DNA from: a virus
DNA length: 25,792 nt
Strand: one strand, 5' to 3'
Virus record (IMG/VR): IMGVR_UViG_3300032116_001179
Coordinates: 1-25,792 of that record
Both the position numbers and the translations under genes were made by a program. The stretch's first letter is position 1. The number at the start of each line of letters is the position of its first letter. The notes below the pieces were generated by a model, which worked only from the letters and a program-made list of their open reading frames with translations, searched no databases and was not told the origin of the DNA. Below, one piece after another: positions 1 to 7,211 of this stretch.

Positions 1-51
1 CTTGCTCAGGCAAGCGCCGTCAAGTCGTACCAGTCAGCCAACGTCGCCTAA
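1..51 (+). CDS. C-terminal end of an upstream gene (partial)
   Basis: The first 16 codons read through in frame and end at TAA (49-51), giving a short tail ending in YQSANVA. It is too short to identify from sequence. The next recognisable genes are head-tail connector genes, so a head protein such as the major capsid protein is the most likely parent, but this rests on position only. A hairpin follows directly, as expected after a highly expressed virion gene. Confidence 0.5.
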   Translation, partial: LAQASAVKSYQSANVA

Positions 52-74
52 TCGTTTAGGCAACTAGGTTGAGC

Positions 75-108
75 AGCAGGGAGTCGGGCTTCGGCTCGGC
101 TCCCTGTT
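75..108 (+). terminator. UUCG-loop hairpin after the upstream gene
   Basis: Positions 78-89 pair with 94-105 to form a 12-bp stem (two G-T wobbles) closed by a TTCG tetraloop, a very stable RNA loop class. The stem can be extended slightly outward. There is no T-run after it, so it may be a processing or stability structure rather than a classic rho-independent terminator. It sits between the upstream stop and the SD of the next small gene. Confidence 0.6.
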
Positions 109-124
109 CGCTTCAGGAGGGGAA

Positions 125-292
125 ATGAAGATCTGGCACAAAATCAAGAAACTGGCTGGCAAGGCTTCGCCTAGAATCAACGCAGAGGCACCTACGAGCC
201 ACGTAGAGCGCGCCATTGTGGTTAGGTGGGGCAATACAGCCACCGTGAAGCGAACGCCGCTTAGAGAGCGGGAAAAGGGAGAAGACGAGTGA
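125..292 (+). CDS. small basic hypothetical protein (55 aa)
   Basis: ATG at 125 follows a strong SD (AGGAGGGG, 115-122). The 55-residue product begins MKIWHKIKKLAGK and is Lys/Arg-rich at both ends, with a short central beta-like stretch (IVVRW). Its TGA (290-292) overlaps the GTG of the next gene by 4 bases, which is the overlap style used throughout this genome and supports it as a real gene. The family is not recognised. Position in the head region suggests a minor head or assembly protein, but that is inference. Confidence 0.65.
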   Translation: MKIWHKIKKLAGKASPRINAEAPTSHVERAIVVRWGNTATVKRTPLREREKGEDE

Positions 293-564
293 CTCAGTAT
301 CTGGCGTCTAGGCAGATGAGCGTGGGGACTGCGGCTGCCAGCGTTGTCGAGGGTCGCGTTGCTGGCACCGAGGTTCATCTTCACGCACTTGCTGGCAACT
401 CAAAGGACGTGTTGGTTGGCTCTTCAGACCTGACGCTTGCCAATGGCTTTGTGCTACGCAAGGGCGAACACGTGACAATCCGGCTAATGGAGCGACAGAC
501 GCTCTATGCTATCGCCGAGAACGATGGTCAAATCCTTACCGTCTTGTCAGTCGGAGGCATCTAA
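289..564 (+). CDS. putative small virion structural protein, beta-rich
   Basis: GTG start at 289 overlaps the previous stop (GTGA). The 91-residue product is small, soluble and beta-rich, with alternating hydrophobic residues and turns such as VHLHALAGNSKDVLVGSSDLT, then a C-terminal LYAIAENDGQILTVLSVGG. This pattern (valine/threonine strands around an 'LYA(I/V)' segment) is common in small structural proteins encoded between capsid and connector genes of siphoviruses. It could decorate the head or join fibres to it. No catalytic motif is visible, and the functional assignment is inferred from context. Confidence 0.6.
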   Translation: MTQYLASRQMSVGTAAASVVEGRVAGTEVHLHALAGNSKDVLVGSSDLTLANGFVLRKGEHVTIRLMERQTLYAIAENDGQILTVLSVGGI

Positions 565-1164
565 ATGTCATACGCAAGTCTCGCCGAGTTCAAGGCTGCA
601 ATCGGGATCAGCGACAGCTCCGACGATACGGCGCTGCAGTCTGTCCTCGATGCGACCGACGCACTCATTGACCTTTACACCGATCGCAAGAACGGCTTTG
701 GCACAGCGACACAAACTCGCTACTACACGGCAGAGGACTACAAGTACGTCCTCGTTGATGACCTTGTAAGCATTACGACGCTGACGACTGACGACGACGG
801 CAACGGCACATACGAGACGACGTGGACGGTGGACACGGACTACAACCTCGCGCCTGGCAATGCCGCGCTTGATGGGTTCCCGTACAACGAGATTGACGTG
901 TCGGTCAACTGGCCGCGCAACTTCCCACGCGACGTCTATCGCGGCGTCAAGGTGGTCGGCGTCTTCGGATGGCCGTCCGTGCCAAGCGCCGTAAAGCAAG
1001 CAGCAATCATTCAAGCCGGTGCAGTGTGGTCAAGCCGCACCTCGCCGTTCGGCGTGATCGGCTCGCAAGACCTCGGCGGCATCATCCGCCAGACACGCGC
1101 ACTGCACCCTGAATCTCAAGTCTTGCTTGAGGCATACCGCAAGCGCGAAGGGTTGGCTCGCTAA
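565..1164 (+). CDS. head-tail connector (adaptor) protein, gp6-like
   Basis: The 199-residue product begins MSYASLAEFKAAIGI, the usual opening of phage head-tail adaptor proteins of the HK97 gp6 / SPP1 gp15 type: an N-terminal helical part with staggered short helices (about 5-45), a beta insertion (about 60-125), and a C-terminal helical part with a 'VVGVFGWPSVPSAVKQAA' stretch typical of the family. It would form the ring below the portal that completes DNA packaging and joins the tail. ATG directly follows the previous TAA (562-564). The next gene overlaps by one base (TAATG). Confidence 0.75.
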   Translation: MSYASLAEFKAAIGISDSSDDTALQSVLDATDALIDLYTDRKNGFGTATQTRYYTAEDYKYVLVDDLVSITTLTTDDDGNGTYETTWTVDTDYNLAPGNAALDGFPYNEIDVSVNWPRNFPRDVYRGVKVVGVFGWPSVPSAVKQAAIIQAGAVWSSRTSPFGVIGSQDLGGIIRQTRALHPESQVLLEAYRKREGLAR

Positions 1165-1517
1165 TGGCACTTGGCAATACCTTCAATATCACCATCAACC
1201 AGGGCGCAACCTTCGAGCTGACGATCACGTGGAAGGACTCGGCTGGGACTGCGATCAACCTGACTGGCTACACGGCGCGGATGCAGGTGCGCGAGACCTA
1301 CTCGTCCGCCACGAGCATCGTGAGCCTGACGAATGCCGCTGGCATCACGCTCGGCGGAGCGGCTGGCACGGTTGCAATCCTTATCTCGGCGACGACCACG
1401 GCTGCACTGACCGCGCCGTTCAGCGGCGTCTATGACCTTGAACTCGTGAGCGCAGGCGGCGTGGTGACACGCCTCTTGCAAGGAGCAGCAACAGTTTCAC
1501 CTGAGGTGACGCGATGA
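1164..1517 (+). CDS. beta-sandwich structural protein (fibre base candidate)
   Basis: The 117-residue protein starts at an ATG overlapping the previous stop (TAATG). It carries a pattern seen in many phage structural proteins upstream of fibres: 'I.QGATFELTITWKDSAGTAINLTGY', then 'ARMQVRETY', 'GITLGGAAGTVAILISATTT' and 'GVYDLELVS', i.e. a strand-rich sandwich resembling the N-terminal BppU-type adaptor fold. It immediately precedes the collagen-like fibre and overlaps it by 4 bases, so it may anchor that fibre to the virion. The fold is inferred from pattern only. Confidence 0.6.
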   Translation: MALGNTFNITINQGATFELTITWKDSAGTAINLTGYTARMQVRETYSSATSIVSLTNAAGITLGGAAGTVAILISATTTAALTAPFSGVYDLELVSAGGVVTRLLQGAATVSPEVTR

Positions 1518-3733
1518 CCGTAGAAGTTGACCTGACGCAGCAGATTATCTCGATCAACGACACGCGCACAGAGATTGTCGTTCAGGCACCTGGACCCGCA
1601 GGCGCGCAGGGTCCGACAGGTCCTGCAGGCGCAACTGGCCCAGCGGGTACCGCAGGTCCTGCTGGTTCTGCTGCCACCATTGCTGTCGGCAGCGTTGCAC
1701 AAGGCACCGCGTTCGCAATCACCAACAGCGGCTCGTCGTCTGCTGCCGTCTTTGACTTTACGCTCGTCAAGGGCGACACCGGCGATACAGGTCCCGCAGG
1801 CGCGACTGGCGCCGCAGGATCAGCCGCAACGATCGCGGTTGGCAGCGTCACATCTGGCACCGCAGCCGCCGTCACAAACACTGGGTCTAGTTCCGCCGCC
1901 GTCTTTGACTTCACGCTAGTACCTGGCGCGACAGGTCCAGCGGGCGCGACTGGAGCTGCAGGCTCTGCCGCGACAATCACCGTTGGCGCGGTCACGCAAG
2001 GAACTGCAGTCGCGGTGACGAACAGCGGTTCAAGCTCAGCGGCAATTTTTGACTTCGTTCTTGCAAAGGGAGACAAGGGAGATCAGGGCGATCCAGGCGC
2101 AACTGGCGCTACGGGCGCCACCGGCGCGACGGGAGCAACGGGAGCCGCAGGCTCCGCTGCGACCATTGCTGTGGGCAGCGTCACGCAAGGGACAGCGGTT
2201 GCCGTCACCAACTCTGGCTCGTCATCGGCTGCAGTCTTTGACTTCGTGCTGGTCAAGGGAGACACTGGCGACACGGGTCCTGCTGGCGCGACAGGCGCCA
2301 CGGGTGCCACTGGCGCGGCTGGTTCCGCAGCCACAATCGCGGTGGGAACCGTCACCTCAGGAACTGCGCCAGCCGTCACGAACTCTGGCTCATCGTCTGC
2401 GGCCGTCTTTGACTTTGTTCTCGTGCCAGGCGCAACTGGCGCTACGGGCGCGACTGGCGCGACGGGCGCGACAGGAGCCGCTGCGACGATCGCGGTCGGC
2501 ACGGTCATCACTGGCACCGCTGGCTCCAACGCAACGGTCACGAACGTTGGATCGTCTGGCGCAGCAATCTTTGACTTCTCAATCCCGCAAGGCGTCGCTG
2601 GCTCAACAGGCGCGACAGGCGCGACAGGTGCGACAGGACCTGCAGGAACTGGCGTGCCGGTCGGCGGGACTGCAGGGCAGGTCCTCTCCAAGATCAACGC
2701 CACTGACTACAACACGCAATGGATTGACTTCACGGCTGGCACTGCCGCCACTGGCGGCGTGTTCGGCGTCACCACGCTTACTGACTCCGTAGCCTCGACC
2801 TCTACGACCACGGCCGCAGTGCCGAACAGCGTCAAGACTTCTTATGACTTTGCCGCGACAAAGGCGAAGGTCAGCGTCGGCACGGCTGCTCCAGTCACGC
2901 CAAGCACTGGCGACGTCTGGGTAGATACGGCTGGAACGGCAACGGCAATCAACGCCGTCCCGCTCGCCGCACTAACTGGCACTGGCGCGATGATCTATGG
3001 CGCAGGAGCTGGTACGGCAGCGACACTTGCCATCGGTACAGCGGCGCAGCAACTTGTCGTCTCTGGTGGCGTGCCTGCGTGGGCGACAAGTCCAGACATT
3101 GCAAAGGCGACGCTGACGACCACTGGCGACATCATCTATGCGAGCGGCAGCGCAACGCCTGCGCGACTTGGGATCGGTACGGCTTCGCAGGTACTGAGCG
3201 TCTCAGGCGGAGTGCCTGCGTGGACGACGCCTGCGGCTGGCGGAGGAATGACGCTGATTGCAACGGCTACGCCAAGCGCAGCGACTAGCCTTGCGTTTAC
3301 CAGCATTCCAACAACCTATAAACACCTGCAGTTAGTCTGGTTTGACGTTTTTCAAAGCGTGACCAGTCCGTGGTGGGGGATCCGATTCAATAACGACTCG
3401 ACCTCTGGTCGATACTTTGCGCGACAGAGAGCGGCAACCACATCAGACTCAACTGCAACAATGATTGGAACCAGCAATCAAAATGCTCCTATCGGGGCGA
3501 CTACGACAAGCGGCACCGTGTATAACAGTCAATCCAAAGGGACGCTTGACATTTTTCTTTATACCGAAAACCAGAACAAGTTTTTTAGAATGGTGTCAAT
3601 AAACGATCCTAGCGATGCAGTTGCAGAGTGGACTGGTGTTTATCTTGGTACGGCTGCCGTCACGAGCCTTGATTTTGTAAGGTCTTCAACGCAAACAATC
3701 ACTGGCAAGTTCTATCTCTATGGGGTGTCCTAA
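1514..3733 (+). CDS. modular collagen-like fibre protein
   Basis: A 739-residue fibre, with ATG in an ATGA overlap. Order: short N-terminal attachment (1-26); residues 27 to about 380 alternate Gly-X-Y collagen-like runs (GPAGAQGPTGPAG, GATGATGATG) with six copies of a beta module of the form AATIAVGSVxxGTAxAVTNSGSSSAAVFDF; then a phage-fibre repeat (LTDS...PNSVKTSYD) and two 34-residue repeats (GxIIYxxGxxTxA...VSGGVPAW); finally a globular domain (about 577-739) starting MTLIATATPSAATS and ending KFYLYGVS, the likely receptor-binding tip. The tip is much more AT-rich than the shaft. The protein is expected to trimerise. Its position beside head genes leaves open whether it is a head, neck or tail fibre. 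Confidence 0.8.
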   Translation: MTVEVDLTQQIISINDTRTEIVVQAPGPAGAQGPTGPAGATGPAGTAGPAGSAATIAVGSVAQGTAFAITNSGSSSAAVFDFTLVKGDTGDTGPAGATGAAGSAATIAVGSVTSGTAAAVTNTGSSSAAVFDFTLVPGATGPAGATGAAGSAATITVGAVTQGTAVAVTNSGSSSAAIFDFVLAKGDKGDQGDPGATGATGATGATGATGAAGSAATIAVGSVTQGTAVAVTNSGSSSAAVFDFVLVKGDTGDTGPAGATGATGATGAAGSAATIAVGTVTSGTAPAVTNSGSSSAAVFDFVLVPGATGATGATGATGATGAAATIAVGTVITGTAGSNATVTNVGSSGAAIFDFSIPQGVAGSTGATGATGATGPAGTGVPVGGTAGQVLSKINATDYNTQWIDFTAGTAATGGVFGVTTLTDSVASTSTTTAAVPNSVKTSYDFAATKAKVSVGTAAPVTPSTGDVWVDTAGTATAINAVPLAALTGTGAMIYGAGAGTAATLAIGTAAQQLVVSGGVPAWATSPDIAKATLTTTGDIIYASGSATPARLGIGTASQVLSVSGGVPAWTTPAAGGGMTLIATATPSAATSLAFTSIPTTYKHLQLVWFDVFQSVTSPWWGIRFNNDSTSGRYFARQRAATTSDSTATMIGTSNQNAPIGATTTSGTVYNSQSKGTLDIFLYTENQNKFFRMVSINDPSDAVAEWTGVYLGTAAVTSLDFVRSSTQTITGKFYLYGVS
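1592..2650 (+). repeat. tandem collagen/beta-module repeat region
   Basis: Within the fibre gene, seven Gly-X-Y segments of different length alternate with six homologous beta modules of about 33 residues. Modules 1, 2, 4 and 5 are nearly identical in protein but vary at third codon positions; module 6 is the most diverged (VITGTAGSNATVTNVG). The Gly-X-Y segments range from roughly 5 to 10 triplets, which suggests length change by recombination or slippage. Confidence 0.85.
2981..3223 (+). repeat. paired 34-codon fibre repeats (units A and B)
   Basis: Unit A (2981-3082) and unit B (3122-3223) encode two copies of a TGxxIYxxGxxTxAxLxIGTAxQxLxVSGGVPAW module. A third copy, unit C, is at 4171-4275 in the next fibre gene. 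The repeats show that the two fibre genes share an evolutionary source. Confidence 0.8.
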
Positions 3734-3954
3734 TGCGTTATGAAGTAAACGTCGCAACAGGCGAGATCATCAACCGCGAGGCTACGGCTGATGAGTTGGC
3801 GCAAGAGGCTATTGACCAGGCGGCCTCTGCTGCTGCTCAAGCCGAACAGGACGCGGCTGAAAACGCACGCATTGCGGCAAAGGAATCCGCACGCGCTAAG
3901 ATGGCTGCTCTTGGTCTTACTGACGAAGAAATCAGCGCAATCGTAGGAGGCTAA
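3733..3954 (+). CDS. small fibre-associated protein with C-terminal 'ALGLTDEEI' tag
   Basis: The 73-residue product begins MRYEVNVATGEIINRE (a small beta hairpin), continues as an Ala/Glu-rich helix (about 18-52, probably coiled coil), and ends with SARAKMAALGLTDEEI plus a short hydrophobic end. The same tag ends the accessory protein after the second fibre gene (5409-5474). It overlaps the fibre stop by one base (TAATG). Small proteins after fibre genes often act as assembly chaperones or minor fibre parts; that role is inferred here. The family is not recognised by name. Confidence 0.6.
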   Translation: MRYEVNVATGEIINREATADELAQEAIDQAASAAAQAEQDAAENARIAAKESARAKMAALGLTDEEISAIVGG

Positions 3955-5214
3955 ATGGCAAACATCCCAAAGGTCTGGAACGGAACGCAGTTTGTTGAAC
4001 TGGAGGCTGCTGCCACGGTTCCGCCTGCTGGCTCGACCACGACCGCTGGCATCGTCCAACTGACGGACTCCACGAGCAGCACAAGTACGACGACCGCAGC
4101 CACGCCGAACAGCGTCAAGTCAGCCTATGACTTGGCTGGAACGGCGATTCCAAAGAATACGGTGACGGCGGCTGGCGACATCATTTACGCATCAGGCTCG
4201 GCTACACCGACTCGCCTTGCAATTGGTACTGCAAATCAAGTTCTTTCCGTTGGAACGGCTGGCGTTCCCGTATGGGCTGCGGCTGCTGCAAGCGGCGGCA
4301 TCCTCAAGTATGAGGAGTTCACCTCGTCTGGATCATTCGTCATTCCTGCAAACGCATCGTCAAGCGCGATTATCGTTGTTGAAATCGTCAACGCTGGAGT
4401 TGGTGGGAAAAGTGGTGCAGTCCTAAGTGCTCCAACGGATGCTTCAGGTGGAGACGGAGGCGCAGGCGGGTCTTACGGAATTTGGACATATCTTGCGTCA
4501 GCCTTCGGTACGGCTGGCGGGACGGTGACTGCCACGATTGCGGCTGGCGGCGCTGGCGGAACTGCGACAACTGCAAGCAGTGGGGTCAATGGGAGTTTCC
4601 CAGGAGCAACTTCATTCGGATCTCTCTCGCTCGGTCATCTTTCTGGAAGTACTCAGCGATCTGGTGCGCCTGCGTGGCTTGGGATTTTCAACTCAGTCTC
4701 TGGTACTGCCACAGATGGCGGTGCTGGCACAGTAGCAACTGGCGCCAATACAGTGACAAACTGGGGCGAGCCATTGCTTTATGCAGGAAACGCTGGACGA
4801 GGTTTTAGCAATGCTGCTCGCTCTGGGTTTGACAATGATTTTGGTGGTGGCGGTGGCGGCGCTGGCGGCTACATCGGTTCTAGTGTCGCTTTCGCTGGAA
4901 CAAAGGGAGGCAAACGATATGGACTTTACGGTCAGCACATCACTCAAGCCAGCCCTGGGACGCCTCTTTTGACCTATGGCAACGGCCCTGTTGGCGGGAC
5001 TGCTGGCGGCGGTGCTGGCGGTACCCCAACCGCAGGGAGCGGTGACGGCGGTGGCGGCGGAGGTGCATCAACAAGTGGAAATGGTGGCGCTGGAGCCGAT
5101 GGCGCTCAGCCTGGTGGCGGCGGGGGTGGCGGTGGCGCAGCACGCACAGGCGGAACATCTGGCGCAGGTGGAGCAGGCGGCAATGGCCGCATTAGGGTAT
5201 GGGTGATTGGATGA
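3955..5214 (+). CDS. glycine-rich fibre / adhesin
   Basis: The 419-residue protein starts with ATG right after the previous TAA, with AGGAGG SD. N-terminal part (about 1-35) is short; about 31-62 is a phage-fibre repeat (GIVQLTDS...TPNSVKSAYDLA) homologous to the collagen fibre; residues 73-107 are repeat unit C. From about 120 onward there is a beta-rich opening (ILKYEEFTSSGSFVIPANAS) and long glycine runs (GGGGGAGG, GGGGGGGG), ending GRIRVWVIG. This is the typical layout of Gly-rich fibre-tip domains, which in Salmonella phage S16 gp38 fold as packed polyglycine-II helices with variable loops for receptor binding. Receptor binding here is inferred from that family. Confidence 0.75.
   Translation: MANIPKVWNGTQFVELEAAATVPPAGSTTTAGIVQLTDSTSSTSTTTAATPNSVKSAYDLAGTAIPKNTVTAAGDIIYASGSATPTRLAIGTANQVLSVGTAGVPVWAAAAASGGILKYEEFTSSGSFVIPANASSSAIIVVEIVNAGVGGKSGAVLSAPTDASGGDGGAGGSYGIWTYLASAFGTAGGTVTATIAAGGAGGTATTASSGVNGSFPGATSFGSLSLGHLSGSTQRSGAPAWLGIFNSVSGTATDGGAGTVATGANTVTNWGEPLLYAGNAGRGFSNAARSGFDNDFGGGGGGAGGYIGSSVAFAGTKGGKRYGLYGQHITQASPGTPLLTYGNGPVGGTAGGGAGGTPTAGSGDGGGGGGASTSGNGGAGADGAQPGGGGGGGGAARTGGTSGAGGAGGNGRIRVWVIG
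4171..4275 (+). repeat. fibre repeat unit C (homologous to 2981-3223)
   Basis: Encodes a 35-residue module beginning AGDIIYASGSATPTRLAIGT and ending VPVW. It is closest to unit B in the collagen-like fibre (GDIIYASGSATPARLGIGT). Nucleotide sequence differs mainly at third positions, so the duplication is old enough for silent drift but still obvious. Confidence 0.75.
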
Positions 5215-5474
5215 GCTCCTATCTTGTGATCAAAGACGAACAGGTTATGAACGCGGTTGTCTGGGACGGAGTGTCCGACTGGACGCCGCCAGAAGGCACA
5301 ACCGTTGAACTTGCGCCTGAAGGCGTTGGCATCGGCTGGACGCGCGTTGACGGCAACTGGGTTGCACCAGAGCCTCCTGCTCCGCCAGCAGAAGATCCAT
5401 TGAAGGTAAGCGCGCGCGCCAAACTTGCTGCGCTTGGGCTGACTGAGGAAGAGATTGCGGCACTCGTCAGATGA
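5211..5474 (+). CDS. small fibre accessory protein with the same C-terminal tag
   Basis: Start taken at ATG 5211, which forms the ATGA overlap with the previous stop; an in-frame ATG at 5199 is possible but deeper in the upstream gene. The 87-residue product has an N-terminal beta part (YLVIKDEQVMNAVVWDG..DWTPPEG), a Pro-rich linker (PEPPAPPAEDP) and a C-terminal helix SARAKLAALGLTEEEI, almost identical to the end of the 73-residue protein at 3733-3954. It probably serves the Gly-rich fibre as its partner serves the collagen fibre. No enzymatic motif. Its function is not known. Confidence 0.65.
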   Translation: MSSYLVIKDEQVMNAVVWDGVSDWTPPEGTTVELAPEGVGIGWTRVDGNWVAPEPPAPPAEDPLKVSARAKLAALGLTEEEIAALVR

Positions 5475-5902
5475 ACGACCTAGACATCCTTGACGCGATG
5501 GCCGAGCGGCTCAAGTCAGTTGAGCCACCACTTGGCTACGCCATTCGAGCTGTCCATACGACGCCACCAGAGTCCCTCGCGGTCGTGCCAGCCATCGTGC
5601 TGCTGCCAGCGGACGACTCGATCAGCGTCGGCTCAGGCAACCGCACGGTCGTGCTGAGCGTCAACGTCGTGGCGTACCTTCTCCCGATCCCACGAATGGA
5701 GCAGAAGTACCGCGACCTTTATACTTTCCGAAGTTGGCTCCGCGACGCCTTCAACGGCGCGGTGACAATCTCAGGTGAAGCGGTCCAGGTTGCCGTGACA
5801 AGCACGACAATGGGAACCGATACATACGCCGATCAGGACTACCTGACGGTCTCAGCAACGGCTGAGGTGACGGTCTACGAGACCATCGCCTACACCGCGT
5901 AG
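5471..5902 (+). CDS. tail terminator / tail completion protein
   Basis: The 143-residue protein begins MNDLDILDAMAERLKSV and has the size, position and alternating helix/strand layout of tail terminator proteins (lambda gpU / SPP1 gp17-like): N-terminal helix, then strands with 'VVPAIVLLPADDSISVG', a central 'LRDAFNGAVTISG' and C-terminal strands (YLTVSATAEVTVYE). It lies directly upstream of the major tail protein, the conserved position for this gene. It would cap the tail tube at the head-proximal end. ATG in ATGA overlap. Confidence 0.7.
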   Translation: MNDLDILDAMAERLKSVEPPLGYAIRAVHTTPPESLAVVPAIVLLPADDSISVGSGNRTVVLSVNVVAYLLPIPRMEQKYRDLYTFRSWLRDAFNGAVTISGEAVQVAVTSTTMGTDTYADQDYLTVSATAEVTVYETIAYTA

Positions 5903-5917
5903 AGCAAGGAGAGCAAG

Positions 5918-6928
5918 ATGGCAACCTACGGCGCGAAGGCTCTGACGCGAATCGCAGCAGCCTCGCAGACTGGCTTCGGCACGGCCGCAAGCATCGGAAC
6001 CGCAACCGGCGAAATCCTGTTCGCAGATGCCGTTGGCACGATTGACCTCGGCGTCACGGTGGACCTCGGCGAAGACACGAGCGTTGGCAAGCGCACGCCG
6101 ATTCAGGCTGGGCGCGTCTCCATCACTGGCAAGAATCCAGTTATCACGCTGGCTGAGTCAGCAGCTTCACTCCGCACGCTTCCACTCTTCTTTGACGCCA
6201 TCGGCGCCACGACTGCAGGGACGGCTGCGCCGTACTCGTGGACGTGGAGTCCGAACCAGAGCGACGTAGACACACCAATCTTCTACTCGATGCTCGTCAC
6301 GGACGGCGTGCAGAAGTACCGCGTGACGGATGCAATCCCAACGGAGATCACGCTCTCTGCAGACGCCTCAGGGTTGCTGCAGGCTGGCGCGACCTTTGGG
6401 GCAACAAGCGTGGCGACTTCCTCGCTCTCCTTCCCAACCGCAATCCCAGTTCAGCCGATGCTTGCTGGCCGCCTGCTCAAGTTGGCAAGCGACACAAACT
6501 TCCCTGACAAGGCGGGATCAGGCGCGACAGACTACGACCACCTGCTTTCGTTCAGCCTGTCAATCACGACGGGAATGGCGATGGTGAACGCACTGGATGC
6601 CACCCTCTCGGCGGCAACCGCAGCCTTCACGCAGGCGCTCGATGCAACGCTCACGATCACGGTTGCAAGCAACAGCGACGCAATCGCCAACGGCGCGTGG
6701 GGCATCACCGAGCAGGCAGAGCAGCGCTTCCTCCGCATCTACGGCACCACGACCGATAACTACGGCGTGTGGATTCTTGGCTCGTGGGTGATCGAGTCAG
6801 TCGTTCCGCTCTCGGCTGAGCAGGACGGGCTGATCGTGAACGAGGTGACACTGCGACTCGCGTATGACGCAACTTCGGGCAAGTCGCTTGAAGTCATTGT
6901 GGATTCACCGTTGGACGTAGCGCCCTAA
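5918..6928 (+). CDS. major tail tube protein
   Basis: The 336-residue protein follows an AGGAGAG SD and opens MATYGAKALTRIAAASQTGFGTA, a usual start for siphovirus major tail proteins. Features include a 'RTPIQAGRVSITGKNPVITLAES' strand/loop early on, a 'FYSMLVTDGVQKYRVTDAIPTEITLSADASG' central section (common in the family) and a C-terminal beta part (LIVNEVTLRLAYDATSGKSLEVIV). It stacks as rings to form the tail tube. Position between tail terminator and the chaperone pair supports the call. At 336 residues it is on the long side, allowing for an inserted or decorating domain. Confidence 0.8.
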   Translation: MATYGAKALTRIAAASQTGFGTAASIGTATGEILFADAVGTIDLGVTVDLGEDTSVGKRTPIQAGRVSITGKNPVITLAESAASLRTLPLFFDAIGATTAGTAAPYSWTWSPNQSDVDTPIFYSMLVTDGVQKYRVTDAIPTEITLSADASGLLQAGATFGATSVATSSLSFPTAIPVQPMLAGRLLKLASDTNFPDKAGSGATDYDHLLSFSLSITTGMAMVNALDATLSAATAAFTQALDATLTITVASNSDAIANGAWGITEQAEQRFLRIYGTTTDNYGVWILGSWVIESVVPLSAEQDGLIVNEVTLRLAYDATSGKSLEVIVDSPLDVAP

Positions 6929-6947
6929 TCGGGCAGAGGAGGAGTGA

Positions 6948-7211
6948 ATGGCAAATAAGGTTGTCACGCTAGACGGCGAGTTCGCCGGCTGGCAGTGCGA
7001 GCTGCGACCGCAGGTCTCGGCACGCATCTTGTTGGAGTTGGAGAGCGGTGTTCCGTCACGAGCGCTTGCAGCGTTCGCGCAGATCGTCGTGTCTCACAAC
7101 TTCAAGGGAATCAACGGCGAGGCGATCACTGACGTGATGGACGCGCCGATTGAGGCTCTCACCGCAACGATTGAGAAGTGGGCTTCGGGGAATACCCTGG
7201 ACCCCAAGTAA
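6948..7211 (+). CDS. tail assembly chaperone, short product (G-like)
   Basis: The 87-residue protein (MANKVVTLDGEFAGWQCELRP...) sits between the major tail and tape measure genes, where siphoviruses encode tail assembly chaperones. The SD (AGAGGAG) is strong. The last codons before TAA (7209-7211) contain a run of four C, and a second open frame shifted by -1 continues to 7390, so a fraction of ribosomes probably makes a longer G-T type protein of about 147 residues. The short form would bind and solubilise the tape measure protein during tail assembly. Confidence 0.75.
   Translation: MANKVVTLDGEFAGWQCELRPQVSARILLELESGVPSRALAAFAQIVVSHNFKGINGEAITDVMDAPIEALTATIEKWASGNTLDPK

Noticed and set aside
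1592-2650. Regularly spaced repeats that might look like a CRISPR array
   Set aside because: The repeats are in frame, differ at third codon positions and encode a protein; there are no unique spacers or cas genes.
1582-2703. Long minus-strand and alternate-frame open frames opposite the collagen-like fibre (Pro/Ala/Val-rich and Arg/Gln-rich products)
   Set aside because: They arise from the GC-rich Gly-X-Y codon pattern, lack SD sites, and oppose the gene direction of the whole window.
5199-5210. Earlier ATG for the second tagged accessory protein
   Set aside because: ATG 5211 makes the standard ATGA overlap and the beginning MSSYLVIKD fits this kind of protein.
7187-7193. GGGGAAT as the -1 slip site of the chaperone pair
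   Set aside because: The P-site re-pairs but the A-site tRNA would mismatch at two positions; CCCCAAG next to the stop is better. Kept only as an alternative.
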